From the NCBI GenBank assembly GCA_010909165.1, contig MU008171.1:372001-436000 (forward strand): a stretch of DNA of 64,000 nucleotides, given 5' to 3'. Numbering within the stretch: position 1 is the stretch's first letter; the number at the start of each line of letters is the position of its first letter. The notes under the pieces were generated by a model. That model did not search any database, had not been told where the DNA came from, and saw only the letters and a list, made by a program, of their open reading frames with translations. The DNA comes from Anthoceros angustus (taxonomy: Eukaryota; Streptophyta; Anthocerotopsida; Anthocerotales; Anthocerotaceae). The translations under genes and the position numbers were made by a program. This document shows, one piece after another, positions 12,642 to 23,100 of the stretch.

Positions 12642-12922
12642 TGATGAAATATGACCTATTTAGGGCACTCTTCACTAGGGCACCTAAGGCTATTAATTAA
12701 TTTAGTTCTTAGGGCTTTAGGTAGTTTAATGAGTAGTTAGTTGTTACAACCACTTAGAGGTTAGAACTACTTATGGTTACAACCACCTTATGGTTATAAC
12801 CACCTAGCCTATATAAAGGCTTTGTACTTTCTATTATAATCAATGCATACAACTTTTTGTGCAAAGCTTTCTACTATCTGCTTGCTATGTTTTGCTACCT
12901 AGAGCAGCTATGATTCTCATCA
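12642..12922 (+). repeat. Copia 3' LTR
   Basis: It begins TGATGAAATATG and ends CTCATCA like the 5' LTR and is followed by GTCTC, the right half of the target-site duplication. It differs from the outer 5' LTR by a few small insertions (for example ttttttg, ctgcttgc and gcag), so the two LTRs have diverged or been misread since insertion. Confidence 0.9.
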
Positions 12923-12927
12923 GTCTC

Positions 12928-15084
12928 CCTTCCGGCCTTTTACACGCACACAATGCACATACAACGTATCATGCCTATCATTAGTTGTGCAACATTTACG
13001 GGTGTGCACAATTTGCTGTCCATTTTCTTACCTTGCCCGTAGTCCCTCCTCTTTTCTTCTGCCCCTCTTGCCTGGCATGTTCTTCTTGCGTCCTTGTCTT
13101 TTCGGTTGTCGCAGCCCATGCCCTTGTCACTCGGCCTTCGCCGAATGCCTCCTCTGCACCTCCTCGCGCTTTCCTCTTTCGGCCTCCACCCTTTGTCAGA
13201 GGTGGCGTTGTCTCCACCGGGGCCCTGCTATGTAGGTCCATGCTCTTAGCGTCCGAGTTTGCCAGGTACGTGTATGGCACGAAATTAGGCATGTCTTGAA
13301 TTTCATCGACTGCCTTCTCTTCTACCTCCATGTTCTCCTCTGCGTCATCGCCATTACGTGTCCCCCCTTGGCCACGAACTGTCAACTGCCCCTGGCTCTT
13401 TTTTAACGCACCTGAATGTTCCCCCCTAGTCCTCCCTCCTTCTCTCTCCCAATAGACAACTGCCTCATATCCGTTACGTGCCTTTTTGCCGCTGCTCCGA
13501 CCATGGCTGCTGCTGGCTGCTAACTATTGTCCTCCCTCCGCCACCCGCCCCTGCCCCGACCATGGCTGCTACTGGTTGCTCCACTACTGTCCTCTCTCCG
13601 CCACCCGCCCTTGCCACTCCCCCGCGTTGTTTTTGCTGTCCACGCTCGACACATGTTTGTTACTTGCTGGTGACGGTACATTGGCCCCTCTCTATGCTAC
13701 AACACCCAATTTTGGCCCTCCAGACACATCCCTCTTGCCGTGCACCGGCCTCGTCACTCCCAGTTCACCCAAGACCCCGCCCTGCTAGCATTGCCTTCTC
13801 CAACGTCACATCACAGTCTGGTTACGCATTACACATGGTTACGCATCAACACCTAGCATGATGGCTTGCAGCGGGCATGTGTTTGTAAGTGCCATTGCTA
13901 TCACCTATCACCGTAATGATGAGAGTTCAGGAGCCAATGGCACCGCTACGCGCGACGCCCGTTCTGGCGAAGGATGGAAAGATGGAAAAGGCCAAGCAAT
14001 GAAGTGCACTTTGTTGCCTCCAATTAAATCACCTAATAATGATAAAAATAATTAATGGATTAATCAATGTGGGTAATAGGCCACATCATCATGAAGGTGA
14101 AACTATGTTATGAGTGTGTGTGAAACGTTGAGGCTGGTGATGGCTAGACCGACCTACCACCGGGATAGTATGTGAATCTAGCATGAGAGTGTTATCATGG
14201 ACTTGAAATCGCGAGACAAGTGGCAGTCTCCCATTGAATCTTACTTTTCATGGAAATGTGTACAGACAATTGAATGGTAATGCAATTCTAAAAGGCGAGT
14301 CAAAGGCCAGTGAGGCCATTGCTCGCCGCAATTCAACCCCACCATCCATTTTTTTTCCACCCCGCCATCCGTTTCTTTTCCAGCTCGCCATGCCTCATTG
14401 ACAGTGGCATGGCTCCTTTGCTTCCGTTCCGAGGCAATTCAATGGCCTTCAAGGTCGCCAATTTCGGAAACCTAGATATGAGTAGATGCACATTCTTTGG
14501 TGGAACAAAAACGGTAATCAATAATGAAATTCTAAATTTTTATAAACTAATTACGATAATAAAAATAGGTCTAAAGTCTCGATCTGAGACCATTACGTTT
14601 ACGGGTGAATGCATGGATGAGCCACGTCCAAAACCGGGGAACGTACTCTTGGCCATAATGGCCGTCGGATATCAATGTGCACTGCATCGAAATCGGAAAG
14701 GAGCTATGGCATGGGCTTGATGATGAGCGGAACCGGAGGACGCCGATCTTGGGCGAGATCCCAAACGGTTTTTTTTTTAGTGGGGCGTCCACATTTAGCA
14801 TTCAATGTGTAAGTTTTGGTAGCCTCTGGGCCATACCTTAGGCACGGCCCAGAGCCTAGCTTTCCGTATGCCTTAGGCATGTTCCTTGCGAGGCCCATCA
14901 GAAGTATGACTTGCCATCGATGCCTACATTCTGAACCCACACCCGAAAGGCAGGTAGGGAAGGGATGGATCGAGAATTCTGTAAGCCACTTTCGGAAAGG
15001 GATGGGATGGAGATGCAACTGTGTAGGATGCAATGTTTAGCATGAAAAGACAAAAAGTCCCCACTGGCTAGCTCTTCGCTATTC
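12928..15084. other. Intergenic DNA, no gene recognised
   Basis: A 129-codon frame at 12996-13385 (-) is Lys/Arg/Glu-rich (GGGRKRKARGG) with no domain I recognise; it could be an old element fragment. An imperfect tandem duplication of about 60 bp lies at about 13498-13616 (gaccatggctgct start). The rest is AT-rich or mixed sequence. The last few hundred bases presumably include the 3' UTR of the PPR gene. Confidence 0.4.
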
Positions 15085-17997
15085 TCAGGGTCGACCCTTG
15101 CAAGTACAACAACCAGCTGCGAACCGATGCACACGGTACCCATCCCTTACAACTATGTCTCTGTTTTCAACCCTTGACATGATCTCGGTGGAAGTGTGGC
15201 AGTCACTGCACATGCGTAGATTCTTCGTTACCAACAAAGGTGTGCCACTCGGAGTGTTCAACAGGCCAAACGCCAGAGCTAGCTTCTCAGCATGCCCGCA
15301 AAGCGCATCTTCTTTTTCCTTCTCAGACAGTGGCTTCAATACCAACTTCGTGTGTGGTACGTGGCCCCCTTCCTGCTTCAGGCGTGCATTCATGCTCTCC
15401 ACCTTCAGTGCAATATCATCTCTGTTTTCTCCCACCAGAAATGTATGTACCTCCTTCTTCACCTCGATCGTCACCACTGCAGGTTTCTTGTTAGCTCCTG
15501 CTACCACCCTCTGTGTTTCGATCCTATCTACGTCAGCCCACCTACCTGCATCTGCATAGGCATTAGCCATGAGCACATACGCGGATGCCTGCTGCGGCTC
15601 CAGACTAACGAGACTTTCAAAACACCGCGTCGCCCTCTCTATATCCCCGTGACTTTTGCAAGCATTCAGCAAAGACGTCAACCCCACCACATTGCTTTGG
15701 CCCTCACATGAGAATAGCATGTTCTCAGCCTCATCCAAATGGCCTGCACGCCCAAGAAGATCAATCATGCAAGTGTAATGCTCAACAGTAGGTTTGACGC
15801 CATGCTGTTCAACCATGGAATCAAAGTGCATGCGACCCTCGTCCACCAGTCCCTCGTGACTGCATGCTACTAAAAGGCAAGTAAAAGTAGCCTCATCAGG
15901 CTGAATACCAGAGGCTAACATCTCCTCGAAATAAGCTAGTGCCTTCTGACCATCATCACAAGCACCACACCCAGCTATCAGGGCCGTCCATGTCACCACA
16001 TCCTTTGTGGCCAAACCGTCAAAAACCCGGCGCGCGTTTTCCAGTTCCCCACATTTTGCGTACATGTCCACCAGGCAGTTGCCCAACACTATGTTGTTCA
16101 GCTGTCCTCTTTCCACAATCTGTGAGTGCAGCTGAGTGCCCGTCTGTAAGGCACCAACATTTGCACATGCCTTCAGAAGACAAGCATAAGTAACATCGGT
16201 AGCCAAAATCAGGCTCTCCTGCTCCATTTGTCCATATAGAAGAAGCGCTTCTTGGCTGAGCCCTTGCTGTGTATACCCTGCAAGCAGAGCATTCCATGTC
16301 ACCACATTTTTCGAGGATAAGCTGTCAAAAACCTGGCGTGCAGATTCCAGTTCGCCACATTTTGCATACATGTCCACCAGGCACGTGCCCAACAATACGT
16401 TATCTAGTTGTCCACTTTTGACAATCTGTGAGTGCAGCTGCCTCCCCTTCTGTATAGCACCAGTACTTGCACAGGCCTTCAGAAGGCAAGCAAAAGTAAC
16501 TTGGTCAGCCACAATCAGGCCCTCTTGCTCCAGTTGTCCGTACACAACAAGCGCCTCCTGACCAAGCCCTTGCTGTGCATACCCAGCAATCAGGGCATTC
16601 CATGTCACCACATCCTTTCTGACCAAGCTGTCAAAAACCTGGCGTGCATCTTGCAGTTCGCCACATTTTGCATACATGTCCACCAAACAGTTGCCCAACA
16701 CGATGTTATCCAGCAGTCCTCTTTTCACAATCTGTGAGTGCAAGTGCCTGCCCTTCTGTAAGGCACCAGTGCTTGCACAGGCCTTTAGAAGGCGAGCAAA
16801 AGTAACATGGTCAGCCACAATCAGGCCCTCTTGCTCCATTTGTCCATACAGAACAAGGGCTTCTTGGCCACGCCCATGCTTTGCATACCCAGCAATCAGG
16901 GCAGTCCATGTCACCACATCCTTTGTGTCCATCTTGTCAAAAACCTGGCAGGCACCTTCCAGTTCGCCACATTTTGCGTACATGTCCACCAGGCAGTTGT
17001 CAACAAACAAGTTAGCAGGAATGCCACTGTGCAACACATCACAGTGCACTTTTCTGCCAGATTCCAAGTCCACAGCAAATGCACAAGCTTGAAGGGCAGC
17101 TACGAAGACGTGAGCGTCCGCCTTCACACCTGAGCGACGCATCTCATGGTACAGTTGTATGGCCTTGTTAGGCTTCCCATGTTTAGCATGTGCAGAGATT
17201 ATGGAAAACCACATGAAGGCATCTGGTTTGCCTACCCTGGTGAACACATCCATGGCCTCCTGTAGCCTACCTCCACATGCATACATTCGCAAGATATGGT
17301 TCCCCAAGTATGCATTCGACTCGTATCCACGTTTCACAGTGAGATCATGAACTCGTTGCCCCAGCACCAGATCCTTCTTAGCTGTACAAAGTTTTAGCAC
17401 AGTATAAAACAGAGACAGAGAAATGGGACGATCTGTCTGCGCCAGAGATTCCAGGGCTCCAACGGCCTCAGTAAGCTTCCCCTGCTGACATAACGTGCTC
17501 ACGGTTTCAGCCGTGACGACCCCCATTTCCGATCCTGCACGCCGGCCAGGTTCATGCTGACCCAAAGAGCTCGACCCGGAAGAAGAGGCACCATGAACCA
17601 TCTGCATATCCAAAGAGACGAGCTGCCCATCCACCCAAGCTGGCTTCAACATGTTGTTTAACCACAGGACCTCGCCGGACCCCTTACGACGGAAGTCAGG
17701 CCACCGGGAGCTCTTCTTATCTCGTCTGTTGTCCCACCACATGGTAGGGTCCAGAAAAAATTGTTTCCACAAGAGCTCCTGCTCCTCGCGACCACCATGG
17801 CAGGAGAGTCCTTCCCCACCCACACATTCTCGCGGAAGTGGAAGTGCTGGGTTCCTTACACTTCTGCAGCTGAAGGCTTGCTTGTTTCCCAGCGGTTGAC
17901 TCCCTAGGGTGAGGTGAGCAGGAGCTCCTTGTAGAATCCCTGTACACACACCAATTTGTTGGGTCCACAACAGGTCCGGTTGGCATTCTATGGCCAT
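15085..17997 (-). CDS. PPR-DYW RNA-editing factor, GRP-type C terminus
   Basis: This intronless 970-codon gene encodes an organelle PLS-class pentatricopeptide-repeat protein. The ATG at 17997 is chosen because the longer frame begins with TTG. After an N-terminal region of about 170 residues come roughly a dozen or more PPR units with typical phrases (LVDMYAKCGELE, DVVTWNALIAGYA). The E region follows, then a DYW cytidine-deaminase-like domain with HAE, CSDC and a final CCTCKGRP. The family binds organelle transcripts sequence-specifically and edits C to U; variants with altered C termini are linked to U-to-C editing. Here DYW is replaced by GRP, while the zinc-binding and catalytic residues remain. 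Residues about 76-130 contain FFLDPTMWWDNR, WPDF and EVLWLN, resembling the PDF motif of OSB single-stranded-DNA-binding proteins. Internal repeats at 15.9-17.0 kb are very similar, so recent repeat amplification is likely. Target and organelle are unknown. Confidence 0.9.
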   Translation of the reverse strand: MAIECQPDLLWTQQIGVCTGILQGAPAHLTLGSQPLGNKQAFSCRSVRNPALPLPRECVGGEGLSCHGGREEQELLWKQFFLDPTMWWDNRRDKKSSRWPDFRRKGSGEVLWLNNMLKPAWVDGQLVSLDMQMVHGASSSGSSSLGQHEPGRRAGSEMGVVTAETVSTLCQQGKLTEAVGALESLAQTDRPISLSLFYTVLKLCTAKKDLVLGQRVHDLTVKRGYESNAYLGNHILRMYACGGRLQEAMDVFTRVGKPDAFMWFSIISAHAKHGKPNKAIQLYHEMRRSGVKADAHVFVAALQACAFAVDLESGRKVHCDVLHSGIPANLFVDNCLVDMYAKCGELEGACQVFDKMDTKDVVTWTALIAGYAKHGRGQEALVLYGQMEQEGLIVADHVTFARLLKACASTGALQKGRHLHSQIVKRGLLDNIVLGNCLVDMYAKCGELQDARQVFDSLVRKDVVTWNALIAGYAQQGLGQEALVVYGQLEQEGLIVADQVTFACLLKACASTGAIQKGRQLHSQIVKSGQLDNVLLGTCLVDMYAKCGELESARQVFDSLSSKNVVTWNALLAGYTQQGLSQEALLLYGQMEQESLILATDVTYACLLKACANVGALQTGTQLHSQIVERGQLNNIVLGNCLVDMYAKCGELENARRVFDGLATKDVVTWTALIAGCGACDDGQKALAYFEEMLASGIQPDEATFTCLLVACSHEGLVDEGRMHFDSMVEQHGVKPTVEHYTCMIDLLGRAGHLDEAENMLFSCEGQSNVVGLTSLLNACKSHGDIERATRCFESLVSLEPQQASAYVLMANAYADAGRWADVDRIETQRVVAGANKKPAVVTIEVKKEVHTFLVGENRDDIALKVESMNARLKQEGGHVPHTKLVLKPLSEKEKEDALCGHAEKLALAFGLLNTPSGTPLLVTKNLRMCSDCHTSTEIMSRVENRDIVVRDGYRVHRFAAGCCTCKGRP

Positions 17998-18049
17998 CGT
18001 ACACGGGGCAATCTCGGAGCATGCAACGCACAACAAACTATGGCAGGAT

Positions 18050-19237
18050 GCTAGATACTGTGCATGACCACACCACCCTTAGCAAGGGCAGTGCAGCGGT
18101 TTTTTATTACGGATGGCAAACACAACAAAACAAAGGCATTCATTCCAGCACTCATCTCAAAGTACTCGGCAAAATGGAACACTCGTATCGAAAATCATTC
18201 ACTCCTCTCAACATTTCTGATGAGGTTGCGAGTGAGTGGAGAGAATGAACGTGCGGTTGCAGTAGCTGAGCCGAGCAGTCCGTGCCGAGCTGGTTGCAAG
18301 CGCGTTTCTACTACTGAGTGGTTTTTGATAGGTGGGGAGAAATCTGGATAGGGGAGGGATTGGGAGCGGGAGGGGCACCAACAGAGGCAGAGAGCGGGGG
18401 ATGCACAGCAATATAGGAAATCTCGAAGAACAGCATTTTCGCTGGATGCAAAATCCTGATATAGCCATGGCAGACTGGAGAGCAGCTGAGCCACAGCATC
18501 TAACCCATCAGTCATTTTGCTGCCGAGTGTTACAAGCTGTGCCCTCAAGATACCTGAACCTGGTGATGTGCGCTCCCATGTGTCTCCATCCTTCACTGGA
18601 ATTTAGAAGCCCAGAAAATTCATTACGAGCTGAAACCAAGGTTCAAATGTTTTGAACCTCGTAGCTATCCTGCTGCCAAACATTAATAAGGATTCCACTC
18701 TTTCCTCTCATCCAATCCTTACACCAAAACAACAATAACATCAAAGAGATCTTATGTCAGATTATTTAGATCAGGCTTAGGTAATGGTCCGTCAGTACAC
18801 CCCTAGAGCATTTGGAAAAACGTTATGAAAGTTGGAGGGCTGGTACCAAAGGCTTTCTTGGATGCTTACCCGCATGAACACATTTTTGCAGCATGATGGG
18901 TTGTAAAACTGCAAAATGTACTACTTCATATTATAGAATTATATTTTAATAATAAATTATTTAATTTTTATAGTAATATTGAGACATATTAAATCAATAA
19001 AGCTTCGTTAGCACTATACAGTTAACTTGCTCATTGTATAACGTGCAATATATTATGCATATCTACTATAAGATAATTTTTCAAGATCAATTGTAAAGAG
19101 ACAATAAAATTGTGAGGAGACAATAAAGATAAAGATATTTTCTATTGAGGGAAAAAATTGATGGGAAAAGCTCATCTGGACAACCAAGGAAACCTTGAGG
19201 GTCGTGGTGAAAAGAAGCAGCTAAGCTCCCTGTTGAA
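18050..19237. other. Intergenic, upstream of PPR gene
   Basis: No gene is supported. The first 300 bp presumably hold the PPR promoter and 5' UTR. AT-rich DNA dominates 18.65-19.2 kb. Confidence 0.4.
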
Positions 19238-19331
19238 AGTCACCGACTTCGCCTAAAATGTCGTGTGCGGGAAGAGTAAACGGCAGTCACCGACTTCGCC
19301 TAAAATGTCGTGTGCGGGAAGAGTAAACGGC
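19238..19331. repeat. Exact 47-bp tandem duplication
   Basis: The unit starting agtcaccgacttcgcc occurs at 19238-19284 and again at 19285-19331 with no difference seen. It lies at the downstream edge of the LINE relic. Confidence 0.9.
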
Positions 19332-19439
19332 CTACAAACAACACATGAAGAGGAGGATCCATCACTTGTTGTCACCGCTCTGTGGATGATTGCCGTGGAA
19401 AGGGCCCAATAAACGGGAATTGAGAGCTGTTGTCTCAAG

Positions 19440-21750
19440 AACGCCGTGAACTAGGAAAGGGACAGCCCCGCACCGTGCCTGCGGGCATTATAAGCTTTGG
19501 CGCAAGACTTGATAAATGTATCGAAATCCTTAGCCATCGCCCCATACGTTTCAAGGGAGAGAGGAATGGATTGGTGGCCCACATGCATCCTGCTATATCT
19601 CTTGACTTTGAGAGCCGCCGTCATGGTAGCAGCCCATCCTGGACGGTTAGTGATCACTTGCGCCGAGATGTTGTCGTCTGCAGGGCCAGTGACCATCACA
19701 TCCGCCACCAAAACCTAGTCACCACGGACGAGGTACAAGTTAGCCCTGATTGACCGACCTGTACGAAGAGTATACCTCGCTCCCTCCAAGTCATGTAGCC
19801 ACTTTCGCGGGCTATGGCAAACATGAGATCATGGATGGCGACATGGGTGGGGATGCGATGACCCCTATGGGGACAACGAGCAAGGTGAATCCCGGAGTGG
19901 TTGAGGGCAGAGCCGCACTCGTAGGTCAGAAGGGAAGAACCCAGAGGCTGGAACAGGTCAAGACGGAATCGCATTATTGCAGTGGAAGGTGGTTCGTGCG
20001 ATGTGAAAACCCCGTATACATGGACGAGTTAAAAGCCAGGCGCCTGCACCCTTCCTAGAGCAAGAGCGAAATCAAGCACGTGTGGACCTAGGATGGAGGG
20101 GTCCAGGAGGATGGACTAGAAAGCCTAGCCAAGCTGCTTCTCAAGCAGAGACGCCTGCAACCCCCTAAAACCATCGGTCCTAAATGTCGTGAAAGGGGGG
20201 AATTTCTGCTGCGCATCTGCTGATAACATATCCTTGGCCTGGCTCAAGGACACCTGGAGAGGGAAGGTTCCCTCCTCCACTCCTAATACAAAACCCTCCA
20301 GAAAGGGTCTGTCGTGAAGGATGAAGCGGGACACCAAAGCGGGGGCAAAGAAGGACCAGCTGCCCAAAAACGCCGCCGAAGAAGATATCTCTAGTGAGAG
20401 CAGACATGTGCCTCCAAATAGCATCGACAATGACACTTGCCAGTGGGCAAGGTCACCTATAGGGCACTCGAAAGCCTAAGGGCCCATTATGTCACCTAGA
20501 GTGTCCATGATCTTCTTGTCGAACCCTTGCAGCCAGGACAGAAGGGCCGGAGACGTGGGTAGCATGCGAATGAGGTAACCATGGCGCCTACCAAACAAGA
20601 GGCAAGAATACCAAAGGCCACCTGTGCATCCTCAAGCAAAGGGATGTCCTCGATGTGGGAGAAGTCCTCCGCGAGAGCATAGTCCAGAAAGCTCTCGATG
20701 AGGTCCGGGGGACCAAAGGGGATCCCCAAAATCCATAGGACCAAAGCTGGAGCAATCTCCCCTTAAGGGAACTGCAAAGAAGGGAGGCTCCCTAACGGAG
20801 ACCAGACCCGGCACTTGGATAACTTGACCTTTAAGCCCACCAAAGAAAGCATGTGAGAGAAGAGCTCGACCCTGTCCCTAGGCTCGAGGATGTGCGAGTC
20901 GTCTCCCAGTGAAGGGAAGACACAATCACACGCAGAGGAGGAAGCCCTAGATAGGGCCATGTACTGAGCGATGGCAAAGAGAGCACCGCCCAGAGGGTCA
21001 CCTTGCCTAGTACTTATGGGCGATTCCAAGACAGAGACGGCAAATTCTGATGATACATTCTTGTGCTGGTAGTAGAGGTTAGAGGACCTCCCGTAGAAGC
21101 ACCGGACAAAAGGAATAAGGCTCCCCAAGACGGCACTAACGTCCTTGAAGATGACGTCTCTAGAGATGGTATTGAAGGCGTTCTCAACATCCACTTGTAA
21201 AATGACCCACTCCGCGTAGGTGTCAAGGCATGCCTTCACTCAAAACACCACGGACTCACAACCCCCCATAGTGGCTGTGCCAAACTGAAGGGGATTGAGG
21301 TGCTGCTGGAGAAGAGAGCGGGGATTAGAGGGCAATAGTACGTCTGAGGAGCCGCATGAAGACCTCCCCAACCGCAAGTGGACACACGCTAGACGAGGGG
21401 GCAGGCTTGTCCATAGCAACCAGCCTGCTAGCTACAAGAACATGGAAGATCTCGTGAGGCATCTCTCCCCGAGCTACAGCATTAGCCAGAGAAAGAACTT
21501 TGAGAAGCCACTAGAAAGGTCTTCAAGGAGTAAAAGGTCCTTGAAGTGTTAAACACCATTCCAGACAGCCTGGCAAATGAAAGACGTAGGGCCATAGAGA
21601 GGGCCAGAGCAAAAGCCGCCCAATCTAAGGAGAAGGGGTCCTCATGAACATAGTCATATTATATCCGAGGGATGGCGCCCCTTAGGACAGGGTGGAGGGC
21701 ACGGAGGGCTGTAATGGGTTTAGCGGTTAGCGACTATAAATGTGCTGTCT
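19440..21750 (-). mobile_element. LINE (non-LTR) retrotransposon relic
   Basis: On the minus strand, 20763-21239 encodes reverse-transcriptase motifs: QVDVENAFNTISRDVIF (motif A with its Asp), STRQGDPLGGALFAIAQY (motif B) and LGDDSHI (the Asp-Asp of motif C). Downstream fragments at 20125-20810 and 19696-19974 in other frames resemble the thumb and C-terminal part; the phrase THVAIHDLMFAIARESG recurs in diverged form in the relic at 43.0 kb. No continuous ORF remains and no endonuclease domain is visible, so the copy is 5'-truncated or decayed. On the plus strand a cttga pentamer run lies at about 21829-21855. Confidence 0.8.
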
Positions 21751-23100
21751 CGACTATAAATGTGTTGTCTGACTCCTGGACTCTCTTGAGTGAGTTTTTC
21801 AGTACAAGACGTTAGTTATATAAATAAAGCTTGACTTGACTTGACTTGACTTGAATGGTGTAGTTGGTCTAGTTTAGAGGTATGTAGGTGTACTAAGTTT
21901 TTCACCTCTTTTAAACGCTGTACAATCTATGTCCCTGGATGGTGCTTCCATCCTTAATGGACATAAATAAAATTGTTGTTATCACATTAGTTTCACAGAT
22001 TAATGATCCTCATTCAAGACTCGTTTCAAACATAATTCATTGATCTATTATCATGACTTCCACCGATTATTTTCATCAAAAGGGTGCATCTGTTTGTTTT
22101 CAAAAATCATCATTTTCACCTTATAATTTTCATGAATCAAACTTAATCCAGAATTGATCATTTTAGGATAATTTTCATAATCAAACTCGATCCAGAATTG
22201 ATCATTTTCAGATAATTTTCATCAATCAAATACGATCCATAATTGATCATTTTCATCAATAAAACTCATTCTAGACTCGATCATAAATATAAAAGGAAAC
22301 TCTATCACTTAAAAGAACACAATCATTTTCACATCATTCTCTCCTAGATATTCATAATTCTAGCAATGCTTAATAAAAAAAGGAACGGAGACTTTATGTA
22401 GACTCATCATTTTCATCAAAAAAAACCTTATTGTTTAAAAAAACTCCATCATTTTCATAGAATTCCATCATTTTCACCAAAAACATATTCATAATGCTAG
22501 CAATGACAAACCTACTTGTTAACTATGAACTGGGAACAAGTACATTTATTGATTAAAAAATGTGTATGCTACTAATGACACACGAACTCAAGCATTTCCA
22601 CCAAAAAAATAAGATCATTTTTACTAGAGGAACTCGATCATTTTTACAAAAAACAACGTGTGTTGTAAAAAACTTGTGAAATGAGTTGTAAATGACTATA
22701 AAAAAATGTTTGTATGCTTGTTAATGACAAACTTGCTTGTTAACAATGGACTCAAAGCATGAAACAAATACATCGATTAATTACAAAAGTATATCTTATA
22801 AAATGTCATTTGTAACAAACCAGTTTGTTAACAATGGACTTAATGCACGAACAAGTACATTGATTGATTGTAAAAATGTGTCTTCTATATGTCTCTTCAT
22901 GACTCTTCATCAAGGATCATATATTCAATAATAATAGGTTTTCCACTTATGATAATTAAAATACTTGGATGAAAGCTCTTGAATATACCTCTACCCCATG
23001 AGTACTTAACCCTAATAATTAAAAATGCTGGGATGAAAGGTCTGATTCCACCTAAGTTCGTATTGAAACTTAGACTCAATAATTCTATTTACTTCAGAGA
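21751..23100. repeat. AT-rich DNA with degenerate repeats
   Basis: The phrase atcattttcat(ca) recurs many times from about 22020 to 22640. A longer degenerate unit (cttgttaac..tgga..tcaa..acaagtacat.gatt) appears around 22520, 22735 and 22825, roughly every 100-200 bp. No coding sequence is seen. Confidence 0.6.

Larger units (their letters stand above)
4209..12922 (+). mobile_element. Decayed Copia LTR retrotransposon, full span
   Basis: The element is bounded by LTRs that start TGATGAAATATG and end CTCATCA, and it is flanked by a perfect 5-bp target-site duplication GTCTC at 4204-4208 and 12923-12927. A primer-binding site resembling the initiator-tRNA-Met complement (tggtatcgagc) directly follows the 5' LTR, and a purine tract precedes the 3' LTR. 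Domain order in the interior is gag, protease, integrase, reverse transcriptase, RNase H, which is diagnostic of Copia (Pseudoviridae). Every coding segment is broken by stops and frameshifts, so the copy cannot be autonomous. The 5' part (flank, LTR and start of gag) is present twice in tandem. The interval is longer than a typical Copia element because of this duplication and about 1.7 kb of non-coding sequence before the 3' LTR. Confidence 0.9.

Noticed and set aside
17998-18036. Upstream extension of the PPR frame
   Set aside because: It begins with TTG; the first in-frame ATG is at 17997.
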